Assembly: GCF_012910705.2 (NCBI RefSeq)
Contig: NZ_WTVG02000034.1
Coordinates: 62,001-126,000, forward strand
Origin: Aromatoleum anaerobium
GTDB lineage: Bacteria > Pseudomonadota > Gammaproteobacteria > Burkholderiales > Rhodocyclaceae
Length of the DNA stretch: 64,000 bases
Reading direction: 5' to 3'
Shown here: one piece after another, positions 48,279 to 55,613 of the stretch
How the letters are laid out: each line of letters opens with the position of its first letter
Numbering within the stretch: the stretch's first letter is position 1
Notes under the pieces: model-generated
The model's database searches: none
The model's input: the letters and a program-made list of their open reading frames with translations, nothing else
Told to the model about the DNA's origin: nothing
Position numbers and translations under genes: made by a program

Positions 48279-49436
48279 ATGCTTCCGATCCGCCGCCTGC
48301 TCGTTGTTTCCGCGTCCGTGTCGTCGTTCATCGGGTTCGTCGGCCTCGCGGCGAACCTTGCTACGGCGCTGGCGCAGGAGACCGTCCGCAGCGAAGCCGG
48401 AGCGGTGAAAGTCGTCGAGGTCGCGCGCGGGCTCGAGATCCCGTGGAGCCTGGCGTTCCTGCCGGACGGCCGGATGCTGGTGACGGAGCGGCCCGGGCGC
48501 CTGCGCATCGTGTCGCCGGACGGCAAGCTGTCGGCGCCGCTGAAGAACGTGCCCGAAGTCCAGGCCGGCGGGCAGGGCGGCCTGCTCGATGTCGTGCTGA
48601 GTCCGCGCTTCGCCGACGACCGCACGATCTTCTTCTCGTACGCCGAACCGACGCGGCGCGCCGCCCGCACCGCGGTGGCCCGTGCGCAGCTCGATATCGA
48701 AGGCCTGAGTCTTTCCGCGGTGAAAGTGATCTTTGCGCAGAACGATGACCCGTCAGGGCGCAGTCACTGGGGGTCGCGGCTGGTGTTCGACCGCGCCGGA
48801 CTGCTCTACGTCACGCTCGGCGAACGTTTTTCGTATCGCGACAAGGCGCAGGAGCTCGACAGCCATCTCGGCAAGATCGTCCGCATCCGGCCCGATGGCA
48901 GCGTGCCGCCGGACAATCCCTATGTCGGCAAGCCGGGCGTGCAGCCCGAAATCTGGTCGTACGGCCATCGCAACGTGCAGGGCGCGGCGCTGCATCCGGA
49001 AACGGGCGTGCTGTGGGCGCACGAGCATGGTCCGCAGGGCGGCGACGAAGTGAACGTCATCAAGCCGGGACGCAACTACGGCTGGCCGGTGATCACCTAC
49101 GGGCGCAACTACGGCACCGGCACGCAGATCGGCGAAGGCACCGAGCGCGCCGACATCGAACCTCCGGTGCATTACTGGATCCCGTCGATCGCGCCGTCGG
49201 GGATGGCTTTCTACACCGGCGACGCCTTCCCGGCGTGGAAAGGGAGCCTGTTCGTCGGCGCCTTGCGCGCGCAGCTGCTGGCGCGGCTGGAACTGGACGG
49301 CACCCGCGTCACCCATGAGGAACGCCTGCTGGCCGGGCTGGGCAAGCGCATCCGGGACGTGCGCCAAGGCCTCGACGGGAAGCTGTATCTGCTTGACGAG
49401 AGCGACGGACGGATTCTCCGGCTCGATCCGGGCTGA
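48279..49436 (+). CDS. PQQ-dependent aldose sugar dehydrogenase (YliI-like), periplasmic
   Basis: A 385-residue beta-propeller protein with a signal peptide (about residues 1-33, ending near TALAQE). Motifs such as GLEIPWSLAFLPDGRMLVTER, GGQGGLLDVVLSPRF, SHWGSRLVFDRAGLLYVTLG and NYGWPVITYGRNYG match the soluble PQQ glucose/sorbosone dehydrogenase family. GAGGAG lies ahead of ATG 48279; an upstream in-frame ATG at 48192 is not used. It ends just before the inverted repeat of the ParS/RES pair. Confidence 0.92.
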   Translation: MLPIRRLLVVSASVSSFIGFVGLAANLATALAQETVRSEAGAVKVVEVARGLEIPWSLAFLPDGRMLVTERPGRLRIVSPDGKLSAPLKNVPEVQAGGQGGLLDVVLSPRFADDRTIFFSYAEPTRRAARTAVARAQLDIEGLSLSAVKVIFAQNDDPSGRSHWGSRLVFDRAGLLYVTLGERFSYRDKAQELDSHLGKIVRIRPDGSVPPDNPYVGKPGVQPEIWSYGHRNVQGAALHPETGVLWAHEHGPQGGDEVNVIKPGRNYGWPVITYGRNYGTGTQIGEGTERADIEPPVHYWIPSIAPSGMAFYTGDAFPAWKGSLFVGALRAQLLARLELDGTRVTHEERLLAGLGKRIRDVRQGLDGKLYLLDESDGRILRLDPG

Positions 49437-49442
49437 CACCGC

Positions 49443-49485
49443 TTGGCCTGGCTTTGATGTTGCAAACACATCAAAGCGAGGCCAA
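49443..49485. promoter_or_regulatory. 43-bp inverted repeat ahead of the ParS/RES operon
   Basis: Two 18-base arms (starting TTGGCCT and ending AGGCCAA) with one mismatch surround a 7-base centre TGCAAAC. The inner GCTTTGATGT/ACATCAAAGC is perfect. No U-run follows, so it is more likely an operator for the antitoxin than a terminator. A transcription-stop role for the sugar dehydrogenase gene cannot be excluded. The antitoxin ATG is 36 bases downstream. Confidence 0.6.
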
Positions 49486-49520
49486 AATGCGCTTATGCAC
49501 CTTATTGAGGATCACGAGCC

Positions 49521-49880
49521 ATGAGCGTTGCTGCCCTTCGCAAACCCGATGCGACGCAGGTCGTCACCAAGGCCCTGCTCAACGCTGGCAAGGAAATGGG
49601 GCTGACGCAGGCGGCGCTGGGCGTGGTCATCGGCAAGGACCGCACCGCGATCAGCCGCAACGGCATCGACCCCGACAGCAAGGCGGGAGAGCTCGCGCTG
49701 CTGCTGATCCGCGCATATCGCGCGCTGTTCGCGCTCGTCGGCGGCGACGCCGCGCAGATGAAGCACTGGATGCACACCGACAACCACCACGTCGGCGGCG
49801 TCCCGGCCGAGCAGATTCGCACCGTCCAGGGTTTGCTGCGCGTCGTCGAATACCTCGACGCGATCCGCGGCCGGCTGTGA
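49521..49880 (+). CDS. MbcA/ParS/Xre antitoxin (DUF2384-type)
   Basis: A 119-residue antitoxin. The N-terminal Xre-like HTH (GLTQAALGVVIGKDRTAISRN, about residues 32-52) is followed by the DUF2384 toxin-binding domain (LIRAYRALFALVGGDAAQMKHWM ... VPAEQIRTVQGLLRVVEYLDAIRG). Its stop overlaps the toxin GTG start by 3 bases. This pairing with a RES-domain gene is a recognised type II toxin-antitoxin family. Confidence 0.92.
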   Translation: MSVAALRKPDATQVVTKALLNAGKEMGLTQAALGVVIGKDRTAISRNGIDPDSKAGELALLLIRAYRALFALVGGDAAQMKHWMHTDNHHVGGVPAEQIRTVQGLLRVVEYLDAIRGRL

Positions 49881-50629
49881 CGGACATCTGGGCGTCGGTC
49901 GGCGCAGAAGCGCCGGTCGTCGAACTCGCAGGCGATCTCGTCCGGCTCGTCGAGAGCCAGGAGCAGATCGCGACGAACCGCCTCGTCGATACGCTCGAAG
50001 AACAGGCGCTCCTCGAATCCCTGCTGGAAAGCTCGAAGCCGCCGCTGCCGCAAGCGGCCCGCGGCCTGCATTACCTGCTGGCGACCCCGTTCCGTTATCC
50101 GCCGCTGCGCCACGGCTCGCGTTTCGGCGGGCACTTCGAGCCCAGCCTGTTCTACGCGGCGTTCGACACGGCCACGGTGCTGGCCGAATCGGCCTATTAC
50201 CGCTTCGTCTTCTGGCATGGCATGACCGTCGCGCCGGCGTCGCCCCTGGCGTCCCAGCACACGCTGTTCGGCGCGCCGTGGCGCTGTGCCCGCGGCGTGC
50301 AACTGCAGTTGCCGCCTTTCGACCGGTGGCGCGAACAGCTCACCGACCCCGCGGATTACGCCGCGACCCAGCGACTCGGCACGGCGATGCGGCAAGCCGG
50401 CGTCGAAGCTTTCGAATACGTCTCCGCGCGCGACCGCGCCGGCGGCCTCAACGTCGCGCTATTCACCCCGATGGCGCTCGCCGCCCGGCGGCCGGACTTC
50501 ATGCAGGCATGGCTCGCGGAAACGGACGCCGGTGAGGTGCGCTTCTACTGCCAGGAAGAGCGGCTCGTGCACCGCTTCCCGCTCGGGCAGTTCCTCGTCG
50601 CAGGCCGGTTGCCGATGCCGGCGGTATAG
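49877..50629 (+). CDS. RES-domain toxin
   Basis: A 250-residue RES protein. RES toxins degrade NAD+ or ADP-ribosylate targets. The domain's conserved Arg/Glu/Ser region is visible in RYPPLRHGSRFGG, FDTATVLAESAYYRFVF and the C-terminal LVHRFPLGQFL. The start is GTG 49877, overlapping the antitoxin stop, so translation is coupled. The left edge of integron island 2 begins right after its stop. Confidence 0.9.
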   Translation: MTDIWASVGAEAPVVELAGDLVRLVESQEQIATNRLVDTLEEQALLESLLESSKPPLPQAARGLHYLLATPFRYPPLRHGSRFGGHFEPSLFYAAFDTATVLAESAYYRFVFWHGMTVAPASPLASQHTLFGAPWRCARGVQLQLPPFDRWREQLTDPADYAATQRLGTAMRQAGVEAFEYVSARDRAGGLNVALFTPMALAARRPDFMQAWLAETDAGEVRFYCQEERLVHRFPLGQFLVAGRLPMPAV

Positions 50630-50702
50630 CGTTTGCATTGAGCGGCCTGGGCGACTTTTCGCGCAGGTTCGCTCGAATGATGGGTAGGCTGTCGCACGCC
50701 AG

Positions 50703-50737
50703 CCACCTGACAGGTCCGGTGGAATGGCCGGTTGGGC
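50703..50737 (-). repeat. Decayed attC half-site at the end of the array
   Basis: CAGGTCCGGTGGAATGGCC followed by the core GTTGGGC (50731-50737) matches the conserved half of the other attC sites. CCACCTG (50703-50709) pairs with CAGGT..GGTGG as a shortened arm, but no left core is seen. A second similar half (CGCGCAGGTTCGCTCGAATG, from about 50659) suggests the remains of a further site. Confidence 0.5.
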
Positions 50738-50740
50738 CTC

Positions 50741-51007
50741 TCATTCATAGTGCGTCCACATACGCAGGACGCGAACCGTTTTCTCGTTGGCAAAGACTTC
50801 GTACACGATGCGGTGTTGAATATTGATGCGACGAGAGTATGCACCGGCAAGATCACCGACCAATTTTTCAAAGGGAGGTGGATTTTTAAACGGGTCGTCG
50901 GCAAGAACCACGAGCACTTCTTGCGCCTTTGGTTTAAGACCGCTTGCAGCAAGTTTCTTTGCATCCTTCAGTGCTTGCCTGGCATAAACGATTTCCCAAC
51001 TTACCAC
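50741..51007 (-). CDS. yoeB: YoeB/Txe-family toxin
   Basis: An 88-residue RelE-fold ribosome-dependent mRNA interferase. WEIVYARQALKDAKKLAASGLKPKAQEVL, the LVGDLAGAYSRRINIQHRIVYEV core and the terminal VRVLRMWTHYE match YoeB/Txe, with catalytic residues in the R-RIVYEV and HYE parts. It overlaps the antitoxin gene by 7 bases. It is the last cassette of island 2. Confidence 0.93.
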   Translation of the reverse strand: MVSWEIVYARQALKDAKKLAASGLKPKAQEVLVVLADDPFKNPPPFEKLVGDLAGAYSRRINIQHRIVYEVFANEKTVRVLRMWTHYE

Positions 51008-51243
51008 TTAAGCTCCTTCGAGCTTTTTGCGAGAGGTTCGGCCATCCCAGCCTTGATGGACTCACGCATGCCAGGTACGGCTAGCAGGTACAGAGTTTCC
51101 TGAATTGCGCTCCAGTCTTCTGCGGAGAGAAGCACGGCACTGTTGCGTTTTCCGGTAATGATGATTGGCTCATGAGACTCAACTGTTTGATCAATGAGCC
51201 GGTAAAGATTTGCCCGGGCTTCGCTGGCGGTCAGTGTGTTCAT
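51001..51243 (-). CDS. yefM: YefM/Phd-family antitoxin
   Basis: An 80-residue antitoxin. MNTLTASEARANLYRLIDQTVESHEP is the Phd/YefM DNA-binding fold, followed by IITGKRNSAVLLSAEDWSAIQETLYLL. ATG 51243 has GGAGGAG ten bases upstream. The longer frame to 51258 would include that site. It is paired with yoeB and translationally coupled. Confidence 0.93.
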   Translation of the reverse strand: MNTLTASEARANLYRLIDQTVESHEPIIITGKRNSAVLLSAEDWSAIQETLYLLAVPGMRESIKAGMAEPLAKSSKELKW

Positions 51244-51319
51244 CTCGCGCTCCTCCAAAGAGGCTTTATGGTACGCGATGGCGTACGTGTGTCAAGTGAC
51301 TCTGCGAGCGCAGCAAGAG

Positions 51320-51462
51320 GCCCAACGTTTGAGTTTCCCCGCTCTTGGAGACAGGCGAAGCCAGCCGTAGCGAGTCGGGTGCAACGCTCACGCTCACTCG
51401 CGGCCCTGCTGGAGCGGCGAAGCCGCGAAGGCACAGACGTCGGGTGCAGCGTGTTGTTCGGC
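51320..51462 (-). repeat. Long attC-like region (143 bases)
   Basis: The left core GCCCAAC (51320-51326) and right core GTTCGGC (51456-51462) bound a palindrome-rich stretch twice the usual attC length. It contains two related GTCGGGTGCA(A/G)CG boxes (near 51377 and 51440) and GCGGCGAAGCCGC. It may be one long site or two attC sites fused around a lost cassette. Confidence 0.55.
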
Positions 51463-51463
51463 C

Positions 51464-52423
51464 TCACCCTCGCCGATCCTTGATTTTCTCGATCACGACC
51501 TTGCCTAGTTGACGCGTGTTGTACGGGTTGCCTTGCGAGTTTGTGATGGCTAGTTGCAGTCGGAGAGCCAGTTCTCGAAGTACTCTCATCGTCGGGGTCA
51601 ATAACTTTCCCCCGCTTTCCACCTCGATTGTCCCAGTCTCCATCTCACGAATCGTCAGCCCCTCGTAGCTCACCTCCGCTATTGAGCGCACATTCTCCTC
51701 AGTCTTCTGCTGCGCCACCGCTGCGGTAACGCCGTGCTGCTCTACCCCTGCTTCCGCGAGGCCAAGAATGCTTTTGATGATGAGGCTTCCAAGTTGCCTT
51801 GTATTGAATACATTGCCGTTTGAGTTCACCAAGGGCACATTCAACTTAAATGCTAACTCCTTGAGCATCGGCAATGCGGGCGTAACGAGTTCTCCCTCGC
51901 GGGTGATTTCGATCGAGCCACTCTCAAGCTCACGAAGTGTGTAATCCTGGTATGTAACCTCAGCGGTCGCCTTTAGCTCATGAGTTGGTCTGGCCTTCCG
52001 AATGAATCTGCCGATCGGAATCGCCCTTTTTCCATCCGCCTCTGCTGTCATTAATTGCTCAGCGTCGCGCAGCGGAGCGTCAAGCAGCGTCTCGATTTGC
52101 ATCTCTTCGGCATTGATCCTGAGGACAATGACTCGATCGACAAGCTCAAGGGTTCTCGGATTGAATGAGATGTGTCCAGATGATCCGATCATGGCAGTGG
52201 TCTTCACCGAGATGCGCTCGCCCGTACCGCTGACCACGTCATAGCCCTTCTGATTCACGGTCACAGCCATTTGCCCGTTAGTGACCACGGCCGCGTAGAG
52301 TTCACCGATTCGGCTGCAAAGATGCTTAAGTTCTGTCGGTTCAACACCCCATTGCATTTCACGCTCGAACCAAGACATTGCTTCCCCGAGCGACTGTATG
52401 AGTTGCATTTGGGTCAGAGCCAT
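51464..52423 (-). CDS. Cassette protein with two copies of an ~60-residue domain
   Basis: A 319-residue protein of unknown function. Residues 1-110 form an N-terminal domain (MSWFEREMQWGVEPTELKHL ... GERISVKTTAM). It is followed by two related units at about 155-216 and 249-311. Both share LRE(L/M)E(S/T)G(S/T)IE, TP-MxxLxELA, N(S)xGNxxNTRQLG and a closing basic helix. The repeat may be a DNA- or protein-binding module, since NTRQLG occurs at equivalent positions. The product is cytoplasmic with no signal peptide. It is a single-gene cassette. Confidence 0.7.
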   Translation of the reverse strand: MALTQMQLIQSLGEAMSWFEREMQWGVEPTELKHLCSRIGELYAAVVTNGQMAVTVNQKGYDVVSGTGERISVKTTAMIGSSGHISFNPRTLELVDRVIVLRINAEEMQIETLLDAPLRDAEQLMTAEADGKRAIPIGRFIRKARPTHELKATAEVTYQDYTLRELESGSIEITREGELVTPALPMLKELAFKLNVPLVNSNGNVFNTRQLGSLIIKSILGLAEAGVEQHGVTAAVAQQKTEENVRSIAEVSYEGLTIREMETGTIEVESGGKLLTPTMRVLRELALRLQLAITNSQGNPYNTRQLGKVVIEKIKDRRG

Positions 52424-52442
52424 CGACTATCTTTCCTATGAG

Positions 52443-52512
52443 GCCGAACGTAGAAGTCACCGGCGCTGCGCGGCCTTATCGCGCAGCGTCCGTGTGGACT
52501 GCCGGGTTGGGC
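52443..52512 (-). repeat. attC site (70 bases)
   Basis: The cores GCCGAAC (52443-52449) and GTTGGGC (52506-52512) surround arms GGCGCTGCGCG and CGCGCAGCGTCC with a CCTTAT loop. It follows, on the minus strand, the two-gene cassette at 52565-53651. Confidence 0.75.
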
Positions 52513-52564
52513 GACTGCTGGTTACTACCATCGCCGTCTTGCCAGCGCCGACTATTGTCTGATT

Positions 52565-53284
52565 TCAGAACGGACTGTCTTTCGCTGTTGTCTTGGCGAC
52601 TTCTTTTCTGAAATTATTAATGGCAGTTTCAATCAGTTCTAGCTGTTTGCGTTCCTCGATTATGTAGTACAGCATATCGAGGCCGTCAGAGCAGGTCTTG
52701 CGTGGTGGATTTAGTTCTTTGCGAAGTATTGCGCTTACGTCCCCATTAGTCCAAACGGCATCAATCTTCCCCACCCTATTATTAAATTCGTTCCCCATTC
52801 TGTTTTTGCAGGTTTCAATTTTTGTGATGTCGTCCAGTCTTGGCGGCCCATATTTGGTTGTCAATGTTTCAAGGCCCACATTTGGAGAGTAAATTTCAAT
52901 GCTTATCAAACGGTCTTTCAGGAATATCGTCTTGCTGCTATTGCCAATAGAGGCAACAATCTTACTTGATTCGTAGTTGGCCTCAACAACATCGTATGCA
53001 AGACCACCAATCTGAATATTTTCGACGGTTCCTGTGCTGTTGCCAAACCTACCATCGAAGCAGAGCGTTTTTCTGTCTGGGGTCAAGTATTTCAGTTCTG
53101 ATCTGATTACTTGTCCCTTGTTGTCCCTGAGTGTGTTGCAGTCAATTGGGGTAATCCCAATAGTTGAAATGTATTCCTGCTTGCTCATTCCGATGCTAAT
53201 GGCTCCGATGCTGGTCGGACCGCCCCCCGCAGCAAGTGCTCCAGAAGAGGTGAATATAACTGCCAAAAACGCCATGTTCTTCAT
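52565..53284 (-). CDS. Exported cassette protein of unknown function
   Basis: A 239-residue AT-rich gene product with a signal peptide (MKNMAFLAVIFTSSGALAAGG). The mature part has PTSIGAISIGMSKQEYIS near its start, a pattern seen in small periplasmic proteins with a first-helix GxxKxEY. Four Cys residues (in DCNTLR, TLCFDG, ETCKNR and KTCSDG) could form two disulfides. No family was recognised. It lies 4 bases after the GIY-YIG gene in the same cassette. Confidence 0.65.
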   Translation of the reverse strand: MKNMAFLAVIFTSSGALAAGGGPTSIGAISIGMSKQEYISTIGITPIDCNTLRDNKGQVIRSELKYLTPDRKTLCFDGRFGNSTGTVENIQIGGLAYDVVEANYESSKIVASIGNSSKTIFLKDRLISIEIYSPNVGLETLTTKYGPPRLDDITKIETCKNRMGNEFNNRVGKIDAVWTNGDVSAILRKELNPPRKTCSDGLDMLYYIIEERKQLELIETAINNFRKEVAKTTAKDSPF

Positions 53285-53288
53285 TTGA

Positions 53289-53651
53289 TTACCCCTTCTC
53301 TTGACGATTCCAGATCGGTTTCATTTCTCGTATCAACTGCGTTTCCAGTGCTTCGATTTTCGGGATGTTTTCTAAAGTTCGCTCGAACAAAATAATTTCA
53401 ATGTGAAGATTGTCTCGGTTGGAGTGCATCAGCTCTCCAGCAGGGTAGTTTCGTGCACTAGTGCTTGATCGTGTGTAATCGCGCAGGCGCTTTCGAAAGC
53501 CGCCATTTTCCAACTCAGTGGCTTTACCAATGTACACGACCTTATCGTTAAGAATCGCTCGGTAAATCCCAATGTCTTTGCTGTAAATCGAGAAATCGGT
53601 AGATGTCTCGGTCAATAGACCAAGTGGAATCCAAGAAAGTGGTTCAGTCAT
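53289..53651 (-). CDS. GIY-YIG-domain cassette protein
   Basis: A 120-residue single-domain GIY-YIG protein. GIY is at residues 28-30, YIG at 40-42, an Arg follows at 53/56, a Glu in ALETQLIREM at 103 and an Asn at 115. All core positions of the nuclease fold are therefore present. ATG 53651 (MTEPLSWIPLG) is preferred to the frame start at 53687, which lies inside the neighbouring attC. There is no added DNA-binding domain. Confidence 0.75.
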   Translation of the reverse strand: MTEPLSWIPLGLLTETSTDFSIYSKDIGIYRAILNDKVVYIGKATELENGGFRKRLRDYTRSSTSARNYPAGELMHSNRDNLHIEIILFERTLENIPKIEALETQLIREMKPIWNRQEKG

Positions 53652-53681
53652 TTGATGTCCCTTGGGGTGGTTCAAGAAGTC

Positions 53682-53765
53682 GCCCAACGAATAGGGTTTA
53701 TCCGTCGCGCCGCAAGCGCCGTTCCATGCCGTGGCGTCTGTCGCGAGGGATAAACCGTGTTGAAC
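53682..53765 (-). repeat. attC site (84 bases)
   Basis: The cores GCCCAAC (53682-53688) and GTTGAAC (53759-53765) enclose arms AGGGTTTATCC and GGATAAACC, with GTCGCG/CGCGA further in. Both outer cores fit the consensus. It belongs to the hicAB copy 2 cassette. Confidence 0.8.
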
Positions 53766-54092
53766 TGAACCGCCGCTCAGGCGGTGATACTGGGGATTCT
53801 ACGCGCTGGCAATCCCCGATGCATAGCGACGCGGATGAACCGGGCGCGTGATAGTGCGCATTTGCTCGCTGAGGCACGCGCCCCTCGCGCGGGGAACCGT
53901 CGTCGCGACGGGAATCGCAGGCGTCGACTCGCTTTTTCGAGGACGTCGCCGAGTGCGGGGCATGCAGCGACGCGCCGATGCGCAGGACGGATCGGCAACG
54001 CGAACGGCGTGTTCACTGACCGCCTCATTGAGGTCCGTCCCGACAGCGCCGCTCGGGCATCTCGGATGCCTGCCGCTGCGGCAAGAGCAGAT
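53766..54092. other. Gene-free stretch inside the hicAB-2 cassette
   Basis: A 327-base GC-rich stretch between the attC and the 66-bp palindrome. Reading frames here look like random GC-rich sequence, with no ribosome site or family. It resembles chromosomal rather than cassette DNA in composition and may have come in with the rearrangement that truncated hicB. Confidence 0.35.
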
Positions 54093-54158
54093 CAGGGGAC
54101 AGACCACGGTTTCCAAAGGTTTTGCACAAAAGCTGAAAACCGTGGTCTGTCCCCTATT
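54093..54158. repeat. 66-bp palindromic repeat, copy 1
   Basis: A 66-base sequence identical to 56922-56987. The arms GGGGACAGACCACGGTTT and AAACCGTGGTCTGTCCCC form a near-perfect stem around CCAAAGGTTTTGCACAAAAGCTG. A further GTCCCCTATTTC unit follows directly. Such GGGGACAGACCACG elements look like REP-type palindromes moved by REP-associated transposases. Here it sits beside the point where hicB copy 2 stops matching copy 1. Confidence 0.8.
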
Positions 54159-54166
54159 TCCGTCCC

Positions 54167-54355
54167 CTATTTCCCCCCTCTGCAATCGGAAAGGAAGTCC
54201 TCGATGGCGCCAGCGAATGCTTCATGCAGTTCAGCCACAGTTTCACCATGGAAGCTGATCATGACGCGCAGGCCAAGTACGCGACCGACAAAGATGTTGT
54301 CGCGTTCGTCGAACTCGATGCGGGCTGTATAGCCTTTGTGGGTCATGGTGTTCAT
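54167..54355 (-). pseudogene. hicB: hicB copy 2, 3'-truncated
   Basis: A 62-codon remnant identical or nearly so to hicB copy 1 through IEDFLSDCR, then GGK and a stop. The DNA-binding C-terminal half (about 50 residues) is gone. The match to copy 1 ends about 30 bases from the 66-bp palindrome. ATG 54355 overlaps the hicA-2 stop. Confidence 0.88.
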
Positions 54356-54607
54356 GGTTTTACTCCTACTCGTTCCAGCAATTCTCGGGCCTCTTCGACT
54401 TGGTAGCGCTTGGCCTCTTTTGCCAGGGTGAGGGCGATGGCAACGCCACTGCTCACCCTTGAGAAGGATCTTGACGCGAGAGCCTTCTCGTTCATGGACT
54501 TCACCACCAAGACCGATGATCAGTGCCTCGATGTCGGAGAAGACAATCGATGAGGATGTTGGCTTGGTGAAGATGGCCTGCAGGGTTTTGCGCTGCTTGG
54601 TGTTCAC
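54352..54607 (-). pseudogene. hicA: hicA copy 2, one-base insertion
   Basis: From GTG 54607 the frame reads MNTKQRKTLQAIFTKPT ... EREGSRVKILLKGEQWRCHRPHPGK, then shifts because GGCAAAAGAGGCC replaces the GGCGAAGAAGCC/GGCAAAGAGGCC pattern. The length is 256 bases against an expected 255. Frame is intact up to about residue 62, so most of the toxin fold, including the His region, is coded, followed by a foreign tail that runs into the hicB frame. Activity is doubtful. Confidence 0.85.
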
Positions 54608-54615
54608 AAGGAGAA

Positions 54616-54663
54616 TGCTAGCAAAGAGTGCTAGCGTTTGGCCGGACTTTTAAGTCGTTTAAC
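54616..54663 (-). promoter_or_regulatory. Conserved upstream region of hicAB-2 and cassette boundary
   Basis: TGCTAGCA (54616-54623) and TGCTAGCG (54629-54636) repeat the palindrome found ahead of hicAB-1, here closer together. On the minus strand the block AAAAGTCCGGCCAAA(C/T)GCTAGCACT is shared with copy 1. GTTTAAC (54657-54663) reads GTTAAAC on the minus strand, a good recombination core marking the 5' boundary of this cassette. The attC beyond it is degenerate. Confidence 0.6.
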
Positions 54664-55440
54664 GTGCGCCTTCACTCGGGCGCCAGCTGAATGCCCACGA
54701 CGGAAAACGAAGTTTCGGTGCAGCCAAAAGCGCAGTGCCTTCCGCTATGTCGACGCTGTGACACACATCACGGCAAGACTTGACGGATAACGCCTTCGGG
54801 TCATCCACCTACGCTCGCTGCGCAATCTTGCGGGCGTCAGATAATGCAATGTCGGGATCGAATCCGCTAGGGCGCTGCGGCTCCACCATGTGGGAAAAAT
54901 GCGTGATTGCAAGACTTGACCCTGTTTTCGGACCTGTGACCCTGTTTTCGGACCTGACCCTGTTTTCGGACCCTGTTTTCGTGTTGTTCAGACCAGCGAA
55001 CACCGGCAGGCCGGCCTCCTGAGCCGCGGCGTCCCACTGCTGAGCCATCTCGTCCGGGGTCAGTCCGTCTTCGTCTTGCCCTTCACGTTCAGTACCAGTT
55101 TGCGCGGCGCCGGTTGCAGGCTGCGGCGTTCCGCCTGCCGGGCGTGCCACTCGGGCGTCCGACGTTGCTCTAACTCGCCCAGCACCTTCTGAAACTCCCC
55201 GGGCCGCATCTGCAGCAATCGCGATTTCGACCGCTCGCTTTTCATAATCGTCCTTCTTGATGACCTTGTCGTTGTAGGCAATCCACAGCTTCGTCCACTG
55301 CTTATGGAACTGCAGCGGAAGTTCCGTGCCGTCGATAGTATGCCAGTCGGACAGCGCCTCTTCGACGTCCACCGCGCGGATCGGTGCCCCGGCGTGGTCG
55401 CGCTCGACGGCGTCTACCCGGTCGAAGCCGACGGCCTCAG
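54664..55440. other. Decayed stretch with protein fragments on the minus strand
   Basis: No intact gene was recognised in this 777-base stretch. Two minus-strand frames look protein-like. One (about 54809-55372, continuing open upstream) contains LSDWHTIDGTELPLQFHKQWTKLW and DDYEKRAVEIAIAAD. The other (55060-55281) contains MRPGEFQKVLGELEQRRTPEWHARQ. They overlap in different frames, so they may be remnants of two adjacent genes or one shifted gene. No family could be named. Confidence 0.35.
54917..54981. repeat. Tandem repeat of an 18-bp unit
   Basis: Three copies of TGACCCTGTTTTCGGACC at 54917-54934, 54937-54954 and 54955-54972, followed by a partial copy CTGTTTTCG to 54981. A two-base insert separates the first two. 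It lies in the decayed stretch of island 2. Confidence 0.85.
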
Positions 55441-55560
55441 CGAGCGTAGGGCGGAAAAGCCATAGGCGCCTTCCGCCGCATGGTACTTTCGCCCCACGAC
55501 CGATGCCGATTCCGTTGTCATGCGGCGGATAACGCCGCTGCGCGGCTCATCCGTCCTATG
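55441..55560 (-). repeat. MITE-like palindromic repeat, copy B
   Basis: A 120-base element, inverted relative to copy A at 28734-28855 and similar along its whole length. Its ends GTAGGGCGGAAAAGCC and GCGGCTCATCCGTCCTA are partly inverted repeats. It lies between the decayed stretch and the cassette gene at 55614. Confidence 0.7.
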
Positions 55561-55613
55561 CTAGACTTGATCCCGTGTTTTGACCCTTCTGCTGTATCGC
55601 CAGCGCCGACTTT

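Noticed and set aside
53784-54332. A 182-residue plus-strand frame over the hicAB-2 region.
   Set aside because: It crosses the 66-bp palindrome and runs opposite hicB-2; its composition looks random.
54917-54981. The 18-bp tandem repeat as a possible CRISPR array.
   Set aside because: The units are directly adjacent, with no spacers, and there are no cas genes in the window.
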